The notes beneath the pieces are model-generated. The model searched no databases. It saw nothing but the letters and a program-made list of their open reading frames with translations, and was not told the DNA's origin. A DNA stretch of 63,193 nt from Candidatus Saccharimonadota bacterium (GTDB lineage Bacteria > Patescibacteriota > Saccharimonadia > Saccharimonadales > UBA4665), in the NCBI GenBank assembly GCA_018062785.1, contig JAGORO010000005.1, positions 1 through 63,193 on the forward strand, read 5' to 3'. Shown piece by piece: positions 7,671 through 16,569 of the stretch (positions are counted from its first letter, which is position 1; each line of letters starts with the position of its first letter). The position numbers were made by a program, and so were the translations under genes.

Positions 7671-8658
7671 GAAGCAGGACGCCGCGCAAATAGCAGGTTT
7701 CTGCGAAGCGCTTGAACGGATAGATCCAAAGACTGTGGTCGAGATACCATTCTTGGGGGACTGCACCAGAGGTGATGGTAAGTATCTTACGGTTACGGTG
7801 GAAGATGCCAAAAGAATTGCTGAGATACCGATGGCAAACGTGCTGATGGACTCAAAATTCTTTGAACCGGACACGTCACAAGAGCCGAGTGGACGATTTC
7901 ATTTTACCCAAGACTCCCTAAGGCGAATATCCAGAGAGGATTCTCGGCACGCTGTTTTTTTCGGAAGTTTGTATGATCCAGACGGGGCAAAGGCCGAGAT
8001 TGCAGTCAAGGCGAGTCCTAAAATAAATCTTGCTGAGATTGCTTGGTATCAAAATCTCGCCGAGTGCGGCCTTATGACCTATGCGCCGATCGGATATATT
8101 GCGCTCGAAGGGTCACAGGTCGGTTACACCATGACGGCCTACAATCAGGAGGTTACGACCCTCGACAGTTACGACTGGCGCTCGTTTTCTGAGGACGAGA
8201 AAATTGGTAAACTTGAGCTTGTAATTGACACCGCGATTGCGCTGCATAAACACGCACTTTTGCATTCCGACCTCGAATTTAGAAATGTTGCAAGCGATGA
8301 TCTCGATGACCCATTTATTATCGATCCCGAGTTTATGGTAGATATTTCTGGCAAATTCCGCGAATTGGAGCAAAGCCGTGACTTGCGCGAGCGAAGCAGA
8401 TTAAGGCAGGGCCTAGTGAATACTATGTCTGCAGAATTTACGGGTATCGTAAAGTCAATCAGTGATTACATTCTCCCTACGATGAAGCATCCGCCCAAAA
8501 AATCAATGGATAAGTTCTCGTTTCTTCAGGAGGTTTTGTACGATCCGTATATGGCGAAGCTTATGCAACAGCCCGGAGAGCACATCTTAGATATTATTGA
8601 CTTGTATGAGCGTATGTATGACAAGAAGATGAACGATGCTAAAAATGAGCTTTTATGA
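7660..8658 (+). CDS. Protein-kinase-like/aminoglycoside-phosphotransferase-like protein
   Basis: 332 residues. Visible kinase-fold landmarks: AEIAVKASP with a candidate ATP-binding Lys near residue 112, EIAWYQNL as the helix-C glutamate region, LHSDLEFRNV near 205 as the catalytic loop (HxDxxxxN) and FIIDPEF as the metal-binding Asp. This resembles APH/choline-kinase and atypical Ser/Thr kinases more than eukaryotic-type kinases with a DFG loop. The substrate is unknown. It overlaps the preceding gene and probably depends on it for translation. The C-terminal ~90 residues are helical and unassigned. Confidence 0.65.
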   Translation: MHYKKQDAAQIAGFCEALERIDPKTVVEIPFLGDCTRGDGKYLTVTVEDAKRIAEIPMANVLMDSKFFEPDTSQEPSGRFHFTQDSLRRISREDSRHAVFFGSLYDPDGAKAEIAVKASPKINLAEIAWYQNLAECGLMTYAPIGYIALEGSQVGYTMTAYNQEVTTLDSYDWRSFSEDEKIGKLELVIDTAIALHKHALLHSDLEFRNVASDDLDDPFIIDPEFMVDISGKFRELEQSRDLRERSRLRQGLVNTMSAEFTGIVKSISDYILPTMKHPPKKSMDKFSFLQEVLYDPYMAKLMQQPGEHILDIIDLYERMYDKKMNDAKNELL

Positions 8659-8678
8659 ACATCGGTAAGCAGGGCAAG

Positions 8679-8707
8679 TTGACGGTATATTAGCACTCGT
8701 GTATAGT
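8679..8707 (+). promoter_or_regulatory. groESL promoter
   Basis: TTGACG (8679-8684), a 17-base spacer, and TATAGT (8702-8707). The first CIRCE operator covers the spacer and the -10 box, and a second lies just downstream, so repressor binding would block polymerase access. Confidence 0.85.
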
Positions 8708-8716
8708 GAGTGCTAG
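8690..8716. promoter_or_regulatory. CIRCE operator 1 (HrcA binding site)
   Basis: TTAGCACTC, nine bases, GAGTGCTAG: one mismatch from the CIRCE consensus. HrcA binds CIRCE and represses chaperonin genes until heat shock. No hrcA gene lies in this window. Confidence 0.95.
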
Positions 8717-8720
8717 TTCA

Positions 8721-8747
8721 TTGGCACTCTATTGCGAGAAGTGCTAA
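8721..8747. promoter_or_regulatory. CIRCE operator 2 (HrcA binding site)
   Basis: TTGGCACTC, nine bases, AAGTGCTAA: each arm deviates by one base from the CIRCE consensus. It starts 4 bases after the first operator, in the 5' untranslated region of groES. Tandem operators should tighten repression. Confidence 0.92.
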
Positions 8748-8784
8748 TGCGTATACATAACTTTTGTAAATAGGAGGGAGTTGT

Positions 8785-9057
8785 ATGGGTGCAAAGGTAC
8801 CAATTCGGCCACTGGCAGACTACATTGTTGCTCAGTCAGAAGAGGCTAGTAATAAAACGGCTGGCGGTTTATATCTACCGAGTAGTAGCCAAGAAAAACC
8901 AAAAGTAGCTAAAGTCGTAGCTGTCGCGGGCGGCGTTTTGCACGTAAAAGTGGGCGACAAAATTATCTACAAGAGCTATAGCAACACCGATATTAAGGTT
9001 GACGGCGAAGAGTTCATTTTGGTCAAAGAAGAAGACATACTAGCTACCGTAGCGTAA
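8785..9057 (+). CDS. groES: Co-chaperonin GroES
   Basis: 90 residues, normal GroES length. It forms the heptameric lid that caps GroEL during ATP-driven folding. Family features: IRPLADYIV at the start, TAGGLYLP before the mobile loop, and the C-terminal GEEFILVKEEDILA. Start at ATG 8785 with a strong AGGAGGG ribosome site. First gene of the CIRCE-controlled groESL operon, 10 nt before groEL. Confidence 0.97.
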   Translation: MGAKVPIRPLADYIVAQSEEASNKTAGGLYLPSSSQEKPKVAKVVAVAGGVLHVKVGDKIIYKSYSNTDIKVDGEEFILVKEEDILATVA

Positions 9058-9067
9058 AGGGGTAACA

Positions 9068-10699
9068 ATGGGAAAAAAAGTTTTTTATGATGACGAAGCA
9101 CGGCGACGAGTACTCGCCGGTGCCGAGATTTTATACAACGCAGTCAAGACAACGATGGGTCCAAAGGGCCGTAACGTCGTTATAAGCAAAAGCTATGGAG
9201 CGCCCAGCGTTACACACGATGGCGTAACGGTTGCTAAGGGTGTTGAGATTGCTGATGTCGATGACGAGACACTCGGCTATAAGGTGGGCGCCGAACTCAT
9301 CAAACAGGCTGCTAATAAGATGAATGATGTTGCGGGTGACGGTACGACGACCGTGACGGTACTGACCTACCACATCCTAAACGAGGCCAATAAGCTGATC
9401 GCTGCTGGCCATAATCCGATGTTGCTGCGAAAGGGCCTTGAGGCTGCTGCTACAGAGGTACAGAAGAAGCTACAGACACTGGCAGAGGACATCAAGAACG
9501 ACAAGAAGCGCGTCGCCGAAGTTGCAACTATATCAGCAGGCGACGAAGAAATTGGCGCTCTCATCGCCGAGATTATGCACACAGTCGGTAGCGACGGCGT
9601 GGTGACCGTAGAAGAGGGTCAGGGGTTGGCGCTCGAAAGCGAAGTTGTCGAAGGCTTCACCTTCGATAAGGGTTTTGTAAGTCCCTACATGGTCACCGAC
9701 ACTACACGGATGGAGGCTGCGTATAGCAAGCCGGCAATCGTGGTGACAGATAAGAAAGTTTCAAGCATTCAAGAGGTTGCACCACTGCTCGAAAAGCTGA
9801 TGCAAGCTGGCAAAAAAGAGTTGATACTTATCGCCGAAGATGTTGAGGGCGATGCGCTCGGTGGGCTTATATTGAACAGACTTAAGGGTGTGTTTAACAC
9901 AGTGGCCGTTAAGGCGCCAGCATTTGGCGACAGGCGCAAGGACATGCTCGAAGATATTGCCGTTCTGACGGGTGCGCAGGTGATTACGGATGATCGGGGC
10001 ATGACTTTTGAAAATGTCGATCTGGATGTCGTCGGGTCGGCTCGAAAGGTTATCGTCGGCAAAGACGAAACCACGATTATCGAGGGTGCGGCACCAGCTG
10101 CCGCAGTCAAGACTCGCTTGGACCACATTTCGGCACAAATTGCCTCCGCTTCGAAGTACGAAAAGGATTTTCTGGAGAAACGACGAGCAGCGTTGGGCGG
10201 TAAGGTGGCCGTGATCAAAGTTGGTGGGGCAACCGAAACCGAGATTGAGGAGAAGAAATACCGAGTAGATGATGCGGTTGCCGCCGTAAAGGCAGCTTTG
10301 GCTGAAGGAGTTGTGCCTGGTGGTGGTGTTACGTTGGTGAACTTAGGCGACGAGCTCAAGCTAAAGGGCGACGATGAAGTAACGGCAGGCTATCAGTTAC
10401 TGAAACGAGCGCTCGAGAAGCCGTTTAGAATTCTGATGGAAAATAGCGGCCTTAATGCCGACGAGTGGTTGCCTCAGGTCCGTAAAGGAACGGCGGGTCA
10501 TGGCGTGAATGTCCAGAAGCCGGACAAACTTGTCGACATGAAAAAGGCTGGCGTGGTTGATCCAGCTCGAGTTACCAAAGAAGCCTTGCAAAACGCGGTT
10601 TCTATTGCTGGCACTGCCATGACTATGGGCGCGCTGGTTGTTGAGGTGCCGAAACCGGAGCCTGCCGGTCCAGATCAGGCATCGATGATGGGCATGTAG
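9068..10699 (+). CDS. groEL: Chaperonin GroEL
   Basis: 543 residues, full length. Cytoplasmic 60-kDa chaperonin that folds proteins with GroES. Typical motifs are present: TMGPKGRNVV near 32, DGVTVAKGVE, VAGDGTTTVTVL near 86-97 (ATP binding), and VVPGGGVTLVN near 412. The C terminus ends MMGM, a short version of the GGM-rich tail. The ribosome site is AGGGG just after the groES stop. Translated from the CIRCE-controlled operon. Confidence 0.98.
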   Translation: MGKKVFYDDEARRRVLAGAEILYNAVKTTMGPKGRNVVISKSYGAPSVTHDGVTVAKGVEIADVDDETLGYKVGAELIKQAANKMNDVAGDGTTTVTVLTYHILNEANKLIAAGHNPMLLRKGLEAAATEVQKKLQTLAEDIKNDKKRVAEVATISAGDEEIGALIAEIMHTVGSDGVVTVEEGQGLALESEVVEGFTFDKGFVSPYMVTDTTRMEAAYSKPAIVVTDKKVSSIQEVAPLLEKLMQAGKKELILIAEDVEGDALGGLILNRLKGVFNTVAVKAPAFGDRRKDMLEDIAVLTGAQVITDDRGMTFENVDLDVVGSARKVIVGKDETTIIEGAAPAAAVKTRLDHISAQIASASKYEKDFLEKRRAALGGKVAVIKVGGATETEIEEKKYRVDDAVAAVKAALAEGVVPGGGVTLVNLGDELKLKGDDEVTAGYQLLKRALEKPFRILMENSGLNADEWLPQVRKGTAGHGVNVQKPDKLVDMKKAGVVDPARVTKEALQNAVSIAGTAMTMGALVVEVPKPEPAGPDQASMMGM

Positions 10700-10786
10700 G
10701 CTCGTAGGCGTACGACAATTCCAAGCCAAATGGTCAAAAAAATTTGACACCATACTAAGCAGACACGGTAGTGTATACTTATATTC

Positions 10787-11527
10787 ATGCTAGATTTTGG
10801 ACTTATTGGCCTTGAGAATCGTGACAGAAGAGTATATGAAGCCCTCCTGACGCTGCCGCGCTCCAGTGTGCGAAAAATCGCTGAACAAACGGGGATAAAT
10901 CGCGGAAGTGTGTTTGAGTCTATCAAGGCGCTTACGGTTGTGGGCTTGGTGGCGCATGTCGAAGAAGGCAAGCGTCGTCGCTATGTAGCGCAGAGTCCGG
11001 AATTACTCCATGAGGTTATTGCTGAACGTCGGCGTGATTTACGTATTTTGCAGAGTGAGGTTGATGCGTATGTAGCATCACTTGCTCCGCCCATAGAGAC
11101 GGTGGATGATCGTCAATTTGCGATGTTTTACGAAGGTGACGAAGGCCTCGCGACAATTTTGCGCGACGTGCTGTCAACTTGCCGGCAACAGGGTGTGAGT
11201 GAGTATTGTGTGATGCCCTCGGAACGGGTGAGCGCGTACCTGTACACGAATTTTCCGCACTACACACAAGAACGGATAAACCAAGGATTGTTCGTTAGGA
11301 GTTTGCGCTTGAGTGGCAAGCCAATCCAAGCCGCCGAACTTTCGGAGGCGCGTATTCTGAAGGCGCCACGCGACACGGGATGCTACAGTATTGTTTATGG
11401 CAGCAAGGTAGCCACAATAAGCGTTGATACGTTCAATGTAGCCAGTGGTATTGTGGTAGATAACGAAGGCGTGGCAGCGGCTCAGCAAGCACTGTTTGAT
11501 GCTGCGTGGGAGGTTTCTGCCGAGTAG
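10787..11527 (+). CDS. TrmB-like transcriptional regulator
   Basis: 246 residues. N-terminal winged helix: RRVYEALLTLP, VRKIAEQTGINRGSVFESIKAL, VEEGKRRRYVA, followed by a helix and a ~150-residue sensor domain, as in TrmB-like regulators. Ligand and targets are unknown; the sortase genes lie convergent, so the context does not reveal a regulon. TATACT at 10774-10779 ends 7 nt before the ATG, with no Shine-Dalgarno sequence: probably leaderless. TTGACA at 10744-10749 is 24 bases upstream of that box, too far to be its -35. Confidence 0.8.
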   Translation: MLDFGLIGLENRDRRVYEALLTLPRSSVRKIAEQTGINRGSVFESIKALTVVGLVAHVEEGKRRRYVAQSPELLHEVIAERRRDLRILQSEVDAYVASLAPPIETVDDRQFAMFYEGDEGLATILRDVLSTCRQQGVSEYCVMPSERVSAYLYTNFPHYTQERINQGLFVRSLRLSGKPIQAAELSEARILKAPRDTGCYSIVYGSKVATISVDTFNVASGIVVDNEGVAAAQQALFDAAWEVSAE

Positions 11528-11528
11528 T

Positions 11529-11633
11529 TTAGCCAATCAGGGTACTACCGAGGCGGCTATTGAGGAGCCAGAGCAGGGCAAGGCTACACAAAAACAAGAA
11601 TAGTAGAACAAAAAACTTCTTCTTTTCGGTCAT
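11529..11633 (-). CDS. 34-residue single-span membrane peptide coupled to the sortase
   Basis: Its ATG overlaps the sortase TGA stop as ATGA (11630-11633), a classic coupling arrangement. The peptide starts MTEKKKFF, runs into a hydrophobic span (VLLFLFLCSLALLWLL) and ends after a short polar tail, so one membrane helix with the positive end inside is expected. No family is recognised. It could be a small subunit or regulator of the sortase. The evidence is the overlap plus the strongly membrane-like composition. Confidence 0.55.
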   Translation of the reverse strand: MTEKKKFFVLLFLFLCSLALLWLLNSRLGSTLIG

Positions 11634-12271
11634 GGTGACGGTTCTCCCAAAGGTTTTGCGACAACAACAAGGCGATTGACGGGATTCCAGAGTGGAGTAC
11701 AGGTGTAGAGAGTAAGACGAGCGTCAGTGGTTGGCTGCTGTATGGAGACTTCCGTAGCCGGTACGGTTCGGACTGACTCGACAGCATAGCGGTACATGAC
11801 GCCATCTTCGCGGTAGCCGATCTCATCACCAATCTTCAATTTATCTAGGTAGTAGAAGATACCTCTTGGCCCAGTATATGAGAACCGGTGGCCAGCTATA
11901 ACCGTATTGCCGCCTTCGGCTGGTGTGCTGCCGATGGGTAGCCGCCAAGCGCCCTTGTTGAGGTTAGCGTACGAATTACTCATTTTCCCCTCCACGACAG
12001 ACGTATCAAGAACCATGCGTGGGATAATTAGGGCATCGCCAGAGGTTTTACTCGCTGTACCACCTTGCTCGGCTTCGGCAACAATCTTATGGGCAAGTTT
12101 GATCTGCGGATTACTTTGGCTACTTCCACCGCGTGTCTGCCATGCAAACATAAGATTTGGCAGCATGGGCGCAAGTATAATGTAGCCGTTGATAAGCAAA
12201 ATTGCGGTCAAAAGTAGCCGATTGGCGTTTCTCCAGCGGTTATTCTTGATGACTTTGGTTACTTTTGCCAT
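11630..12271 (-). CDS. Sortase (TLxTC type, class D/E-like)
   Basis: 213 residues: basic N-terminal tail, one membrane helix near residues 18-40, then an extracellular sortase domain. Catalytic residues are visible: His in VIAGHRFSY, Cys in TLYTCTP and Arg in NPVNRLVV. Sortases cleave a sorting motif and link surface proteins to peptidoglycan or pilus subunits. No clear LPxTG protein is present in the window; the surface protein at 17226-19292 ends in a membrane helix and basic tail but lacks an obvious LPxTG. Translationally coupled to a 34-residue membrane peptide. Confidence 0.93.
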   Translation of the reverse strand: MAKVTKVIKNNRWRNANRLLLTAILLINGYIILAPMLPNLMFAWQTRGGSSQSNPQIKLAHKIVAEAEQGGTASKTSGDALIIPRMVLDTSVVEGKMSNSYANLNKGAWRLPIGSTPAEGGNTVIAGHRFSYTGPRGIFYYLDKLKIGDEIGYREDGVMYRYAVESVRTVPATEVSIQQPTTDARLTLYTCTPLWNPVNRLVVVAKPLGEPSP

Positions 12272-12355
12272 ATGTATAGTGTATACGACTCTGTGGTTAC
12301 CGAGGTATCGTTGGTAGTCATGGATGCGAGACGTCGAGAGGTACTAGCGGGCAAT

Positions 12356-12976
12356 CTATGATTTTTTCTGAGTGAAGTAGTTAATTTCATTAATGACGTC
12401 TAATAGCGCTTGGGCTCGGATTTTATCGTCTTGGATCTCCTTTGCAGCAGCAAACGCGTCTTTTATGAGTTCGTGGTTATCAGTGCTTTGGATCATCATC
12501 ATTGTAGTTCGGAACTTTTCCTCTGGGGTTTGGTCGAGGTGGCTCACTAGAGGAGTGAGGTGGTCGATGGCTTCTTGCTTTAGGTCTGAGAGTGGTGCCG
12601 TAGAGGCGTCAGACGTGATTGCTCCCAAACTTGGGGTGGTATCATCCTCTGATTGGGCTGGGGAGTCTTGTTCGGGGTGAGTAGTAGCCGTCTCTTCTGT
12701 AGTAGACTGCGTGCTACCTTGGCCTTCAACTGCCAGAGCCGATGTTATGACCCCTGTGGTTGTAGAGGTCTCGTCCGAAGACTCCGGAGTTACTGGATTT
12801 GGGGTCCCTGAAGGCTCTGAAGGCTTAAAAATACTGTTGTCCGGAGGAAGAGCAGGGTTTTGCGTAGATTGGTTTGCAGGTTGGCCATCTGTGCCAATAG
12901 CGGACAAATAGTCGCTTTGCGCACCATCGGTTTTTGTCTGCGCGTTATCATCACTGTCTTGACGTCCAAATAACAT
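12356..12976 (-). CDS. Disordered Ser/Thr/Pro-rich protein with helical C terminus
   Basis: 206 residues. The first ~130 are low-complexity, rich in Ser, Thr, Pro, Gln and acidic residues. The last ~75 form a likely helical domain (LKQEAIDHLTPLV, FAAAKEIQDDKIRAQALLDVI). No signal peptide or membrane span and no recognised family. It lies upstream of the sortase on the same strand with an 84-nt gap, so co-transcription is possible. Confidence 0.65.
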   Translation of the reverse strand: MLFGRQDSDDNAQTKTDGAQSDYLSAIGTDGQPANQSTQNPALPPDNSIFKPSEPSGTPNPVTPESSDETSTTTGVITSALAVEGQGSTQSTTEETATTHPEQDSPAQSEDDTTPSLGAITSDASTAPLSDLKQEAIDHLTPLVSHLDQTPEEKFRTTMMMIQSTDNHELIKDAFAAAKEIQDDKIRAQALLDVINEINYFTQKKS

Positions 12977-13077
12977 TCCACCCCCTCATTGCATCACTAT
13001 TACAATTCTCAATTACGAGCTTTCAATCTACAATAGATACTATAGCAAACATAAGCGACAACATCTAGGAGGGTCGG

Positions 13078-13722
13078 GTGGCATTTGACGACATTAAGGC
13101 AATACATATGCGGGACAGCAACGATGCTTTAGGACAGATACTAAAGGTTCCCAAGACGCTTGTACTTGAGCTTGTGACGCACCTTGGTGAGGAAGACATT
13201 AACCAAGCCGAAGAGCTTGCAGCTGATGTCCGTAAGCTTGCTAGCGCATGGTCTCCAGAGGTGCCTTCGGCCAAAAACTTAGCCAAACGGCTTGCGAAGG
13301 AGTGTATAGGTGGCTCACTTGTAGTGTACGCTGGTCCAGAGCTTGGCCATGCTGCTTACATCTGGCGTCGATCATTTAATCGAATCGCAAAGGTGCCGGC
13401 ATGGCAGATAAACTACCCTCATGATGCCGAAGATGATATGTTGGCGTGGTCGGGGGAGCGGGGGGTCCGCCCATATACGATTGTGCATCTCAGGTCCGGT
13501 CACGAATCCAAAGAGGTGCAGAGCCTCTTTGAGCGGACCAATAGACTGCTGTCTGGCAAGCGACCACATGTGCACAGAGTCGATGTGCCTAGCGACACTA
13601 GGGTAGAACAGCTTATCTGGGCATCTGTGCTTGGACAGTGTGTTGCTGCATATATGGCGGTTGCAAGTGGGCTGGACCCATCAGACAGGGGAATTATCGA
13701 AAAATTTATGCGAGCAAAATGA
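13078..13722 (+). CDS. Phosphoglucose/phosphomannose isomerase C-terminal-like SIS protein
   Basis: 214 residues from GTG 13078 with TAGGAGGG as ribosome site. The pattern NLAKRLAKECIGGSLVVYAG, HAAYIWRRSFNRIAKVPAW and the C-terminal ILGQ-like VLGQCVAAYMAVASGLDP resembles the C-terminal SIS half of archaeal-type bifunctional phosphoglucose/phosphomannose isomerase. The N-terminal SIS half is missing (full enzymes are about 300-350 residues), so activity is uncertain. The next gene is a mannose-6-phosphate-isomerase-type cupin, consistent with fructose/mannose-6-phosphate metabolism. Confidence 0.65.
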   Translation: MAFDDIKAIHMRDSNDALGQILKVPKTLVLELVTHLGEEDINQAEELAADVRKLASAWSPEVPSAKNLAKRLAKECIGGSLVVYAGPELGHAAYIWRRSFNRIAKVPAWQINYPHDAEDDMLAWSGERGVRPYTIVHLRSGHESKEVQSLFERTNRLLSGKRPHVHRVDVPSDTRVEQLIWASVLGQCVAAYMAVASGLDPSDRGIIEKFMRAK

Positions 13723-13734
13723 TATAGTAGTGCC

Positions 13735-14172
13735 ATGCAAGACCAACCACCACGATACGACCCCAAAGATTTCGACACTTCTGCTTATGTGAAAAGAGTT
13801 GAGAAACCATGGGGCTGGGAGCTTCACTGGGTACACGAAAATGCGCCGTATATGGGTAAGATACTACATATAAATGCAGGAAAACGTCTCAGTCTTCAGA
13901 TTCATGACGAGAAGCAAGATAGCTGGTTTTTGATTCGTGGCAAGGCAGCAGCTATCTGGGAGGATAATTGTGGTGAACTAGTCGAAACCATCCTCGAAGC
14001 AGGCAAGGGGTATAGCACGAAGGTTGGCCAGAAGCATCGTTTAGTCGGTATAACCGATGCTGATGTTGTAGAGGTTTCGACACCAGAACTCGGCACAACA
14101 TGGCGGCTGGAAGATGACTTTTCTCGTCCACACGAGACGCCCAAACAGCGAAAAATCGAGCGCGGCGAATAA
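13735..14172 (+). CDS. Cupin protein of the mannose-6-phosphate isomerase/GDP-mannose pyrophosphorylase C-terminal type
   Basis: 145 residues, one cupin fold. KPWGWELHWVHENAPYMGKILHI, then RLSLQIHDEKQDSWFLI (metal-binding HxxxxxxE-type motif), and GQKHRLVGITDADVVEVSTPEL are typical of type II phosphomannose isomerase cupins. It probably interconverts fructose-6-phosphate and mannose-6-phosphate or related sugars. TATAGT at 13723-13728 ends 6 nt before the ATG and there is no Shine-Dalgarno sequence: probably leaderless. Confidence 0.8.
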   Translation: MQDQPPRYDPKDFDTSAYVKRVEKPWGWELHWVHENAPYMGKILHINAGKRLSLQIHDEKQDSWFLIRGKAAAIWEDNCGELVETILEAGKGYSTKVGQKHRLVGITDADVVEVSTPELGTTWRLEDDFSRPHETPKQRKIERGE

Positions 14173-14226
14173 GGATTCTTAGGCCCACTACAGACACTGA
14201 ACTACAGAGGTGATATACTGATTGTA

Positions 14227-15918
14227 ATGATTGGTGAGTTACAAAGCAGAATTGCTTCTTTGGTTTTAGCGGTATACAAAGAGACTGTTGTAGTGGAGCT
14301 AACACGGCCCGAGCCGCAGTTTGGTGACTTTTCGACCAATGTTGCGCTGCAACTTGCAAAAAAAATCGGGCGAAACCCGCGTGAAGTTGCCCAAGAGATT
14401 GCTAATGGCCTTACTCAAGATGAAAAAATTGCTAGTGTTGAAGTTGCTGGCCCAGGGTTTATAAACATTTGTCTTAGCGACGGGGCATTACTGGCGGAGT
14501 CAGAGCAGCCATTCCCGCAAGTTTTCAACGAAAACTTTGTCATTGAATACAGCTGCCCAAATGCGTTCAAAGAGCTACACACCGGACACTTATACCAAAC
14601 GATTGTTGGCGATATTCTAGCCCGTTTGCTCGAGAGAACAGGGGCAAAAGTCTATCGTACAAGCTTTGGTGGGGACGTTGGGCTGCACGTTGCAAAGTGT
14701 GTGTGGGGAATGGTGGCAGAGCTTGGTGGTGAAGATCCAGAAAAACTGGCCGATGTCGAACCAACGCCATTCGGTAGGGCGCAGTGGATTAGTGCTTGCT
14801 ATGTGCGCGGTGCAGCTGCATACGAGGAAGATGCAGCAACAAAAGAAGCCATCGATGAGCTAAATAAGACCATTTATGGCCTGCACGAAATGGATGATAG
14901 AGAATCACCTCTGGCACAAATCTACTGGATGACGCGTCAATGGAGCTACGACTATTTTGAGGCTTTTTATGCACTGATCGATGTTGACCAAATGCGCTAC
15001 TACCCAGAGAGCTCGACAATGCCGACAGGCATGAAAGTCGTCGACGAACAATTAAAACTAGGTAACCTGCAAAAGTCAGAAGGAGCGGTGGTTTTCCCAG
15101 AAGACAAAGAGCGGCATCTGCACACCCGTGTTTTTGTGACGAGCAAGGGTTTGCCGACCTACGAAACCAAAGACATCGGCGTTATTTGGCTCGAGAAGGC
15201 CGATTACGACTTTCAGAAGCGTATTCTCATAACCGGTAACGACCAGAAAGAGTACATGCGAGTGGTATTTGCCGCCACAGAGCTATTCCGGCCAGAGTTG
15301 GCTGGAACTATGACGCACATTACAAACGGCACTGTTCGCTTTGCAGATGGCCAAAAAATGAGTTCACGACTCGGCAATGTTTCGCGCGCAGCCGATGTTA
15401 TCGAGGTCGTCAAAGAAAAGGTAGCTGCGCTCGTTAAGGACGATACGCTCGTACATCCGGTTGCCCTCGGGGCGATCAAGTATGCCTTTGCCAAAAACCG
15501 CCTTGGTGGAGACATCGCCTTCGATATCGATGAGACAGTGAGCTTGCAGGGCAATAGTGGCCCGTATCTTCAGTACGCTCACGCTCGAGCCCGAAGTATC
15601 TTAAGCAAGGCTGATCCGGCAGACCAAATTGTGATCGCCGATGGCACAGAAGCCACTTTCACTCCCGACGAACGATTATTGCTCCAAAAACTGTCTGAAT
15701 ATAACGAAGTCATCACTAAATCTGCTAGGCAGTATGCCCAGCACCACATTTGCACGTATTTATACGAGCTCGCTCAAGAATTTAACCGATTTTACGAGAA
15801 AAACCGTGTCATTGGCGACGAGCGTGAAGGCTTGCGTGTTGCTTTGGTTCAAAAATATGCAGACACCCTCCAGAATGGTCTACATATCTTGGGTATAACA
15901 ACCCCCGAAAGGATGTAG
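14227..15918 (+). CDS. argS: Arginyl-tRNA synthetase
   Basis: 563 residues, normal length for the class I enzyme that charges tRNA-Arg. It has the N-terminal Add-1 domain (FGDFSTNVALQLAKK), the HIGH-type motif in ELHTGHL (about residue 117), the KMSKS-type motif QKMSSRLGN (about 376) and the helical anticodon-binding domain ending GITTPERM. TATACT at 14214-14219 ends 7 nt before the ATG: probably leaderless. Followed 2 nt later by the MBL-fold gene, so these two are likely co-expressed. Confidence 0.97.
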   Translation: MIGELQSRIASLVLAVYKETVVVELTRPEPQFGDFSTNVALQLAKKIGRNPREVAQEIANGLTQDEKIASVEVAGPGFINICLSDGALLAESEQPFPQVFNENFVIEYSCPNAFKELHTGHLYQTIVGDILARLLERTGAKVYRTSFGGDVGLHVAKCVWGMVAELGGEDPEKLADVEPTPFGRAQWISACYVRGAAAYEEDAATKEAIDELNKTIYGLHEMDDRESPLAQIYWMTRQWSYDYFEAFYALIDVDQMRYYPESSTMPTGMKVVDEQLKLGNLQKSEGAVVFPEDKERHLHTRVFVTSKGLPTYETKDIGVIWLEKADYDFQKRILITGNDQKEYMRVVFAATELFRPELAGTMTHITNGTVRFADGQKMSSRLGNVSRAADVIEVVKEKVAALVKDDTLVHPVALGAIKYAFAKNRLGGDIAFDIDETVSLQGNSGPYLQYAHARARSILSKADPADQIVIADGTEATFTPDERLLLQKLSEYNEVITKSARQYAQHHICTYLYELAQEFNRFYEKNRVIGDEREGLRVALVQKYADTLQNGLHILGITTPERM

Positions 15919-15920
15919 CG

Positions 15921-16553
15921 ATGAAGATAACAAAATATGAACACGCATGTCTTGTGGTTGAGGTAGCTGGTAAGAGGCTTGTTATTGATCCGGGCATACT
16001 CGCCAACCTACCTACACTTGAAAGTGTCGTGGCAATTGTACTCACCCATCAACATCCAGACCATCTCAGCACTGAAAATATTAAAAAACTTATGGCAACA
16101 AATCCTTCTGCCAAAGTTTTTGCCCCAGCAGATTGCCTAGAGGAGCTTTCTGCGTATTGCAATCCAGCGGAGTCGTCAACAAGCGGGGCAGTGCAGATTG
16201 GACCATTCTCTTTAGAATTCTTTGGCGGTGACCACGAAACTATCTACAAAACTGTCCCATGCAAGAACGTTGGCATCCTTGTGAATGACACATTGTACTA
16301 CCCGGGCGATTCCTATACACTGCCAAACAAACCGGTAGTTGCGCTCGCCTTACCGGCTGCCGCGCCTTGGCTTAGGGTAAGTGATGCGATTGATTTTGCC
16401 GTTGCAGTCAGAGCTTCAAAAGTATTTCCGACGCACAATGGAACGCTGAGTGAGTTTGGAGAGAGCGTTAACTATCGCTACACTGAGCAAGCAGTAAACG
16501 ATAATGGCGGAGCATTTTTACACCTAGAGGTCGGCGATAGCATCGAAATTTAG
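15921..16553 (+). CDS. MBL-fold metal-dependent hydrolase (UlaG/YtkL-like)
   Basis: 210 residues. The metallo-beta-lactamase motif reads THQHPDHLS near residues 47-55, with further ligands likely in GGDHET, the YYPGDSY aspartate and FPTHNG. Such small MBL proteins act on phosphate esters or lactones; the substrate is unknown. It starts 2 nt after the argS stop with AAGGATG as ribosome site, so it is translated from the argS transcript. Confidence 0.85.
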   Translation: MKITKYEHACLVVEVAGKRLVIDPGILANLPTLESVVAIVLTHQHPDHLSTENIKKLMATNPSAKVFAPADCLEELSAYCNPAESSTSGAVQIGPFSLEFFGGDHETIYKTVPCKNVGILVNDTLYYPGDSYTLPNKPVVALALPAAAPWLRVSDAIDFAVAVRASKVFPTHNGTLSEFGESVNYRYTEQAVNDNGGAFLHLEVGDSIEI

Positions 16554-16569
16554 GCGGTATACTACATAT

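Noticed and set aside
9131-10359. Long minus-strand open frames inside groEL
   Set aside because: They are shadows of the strongly biased groEL codons, with no ribosome site and no protein-like motifs.
10744-10779. TTGACA and TATACT as a matched promoter before the TrmB gene
   Set aside because: The spacer is 24 bases, too long for sigma-70; only the -10 box is counted.
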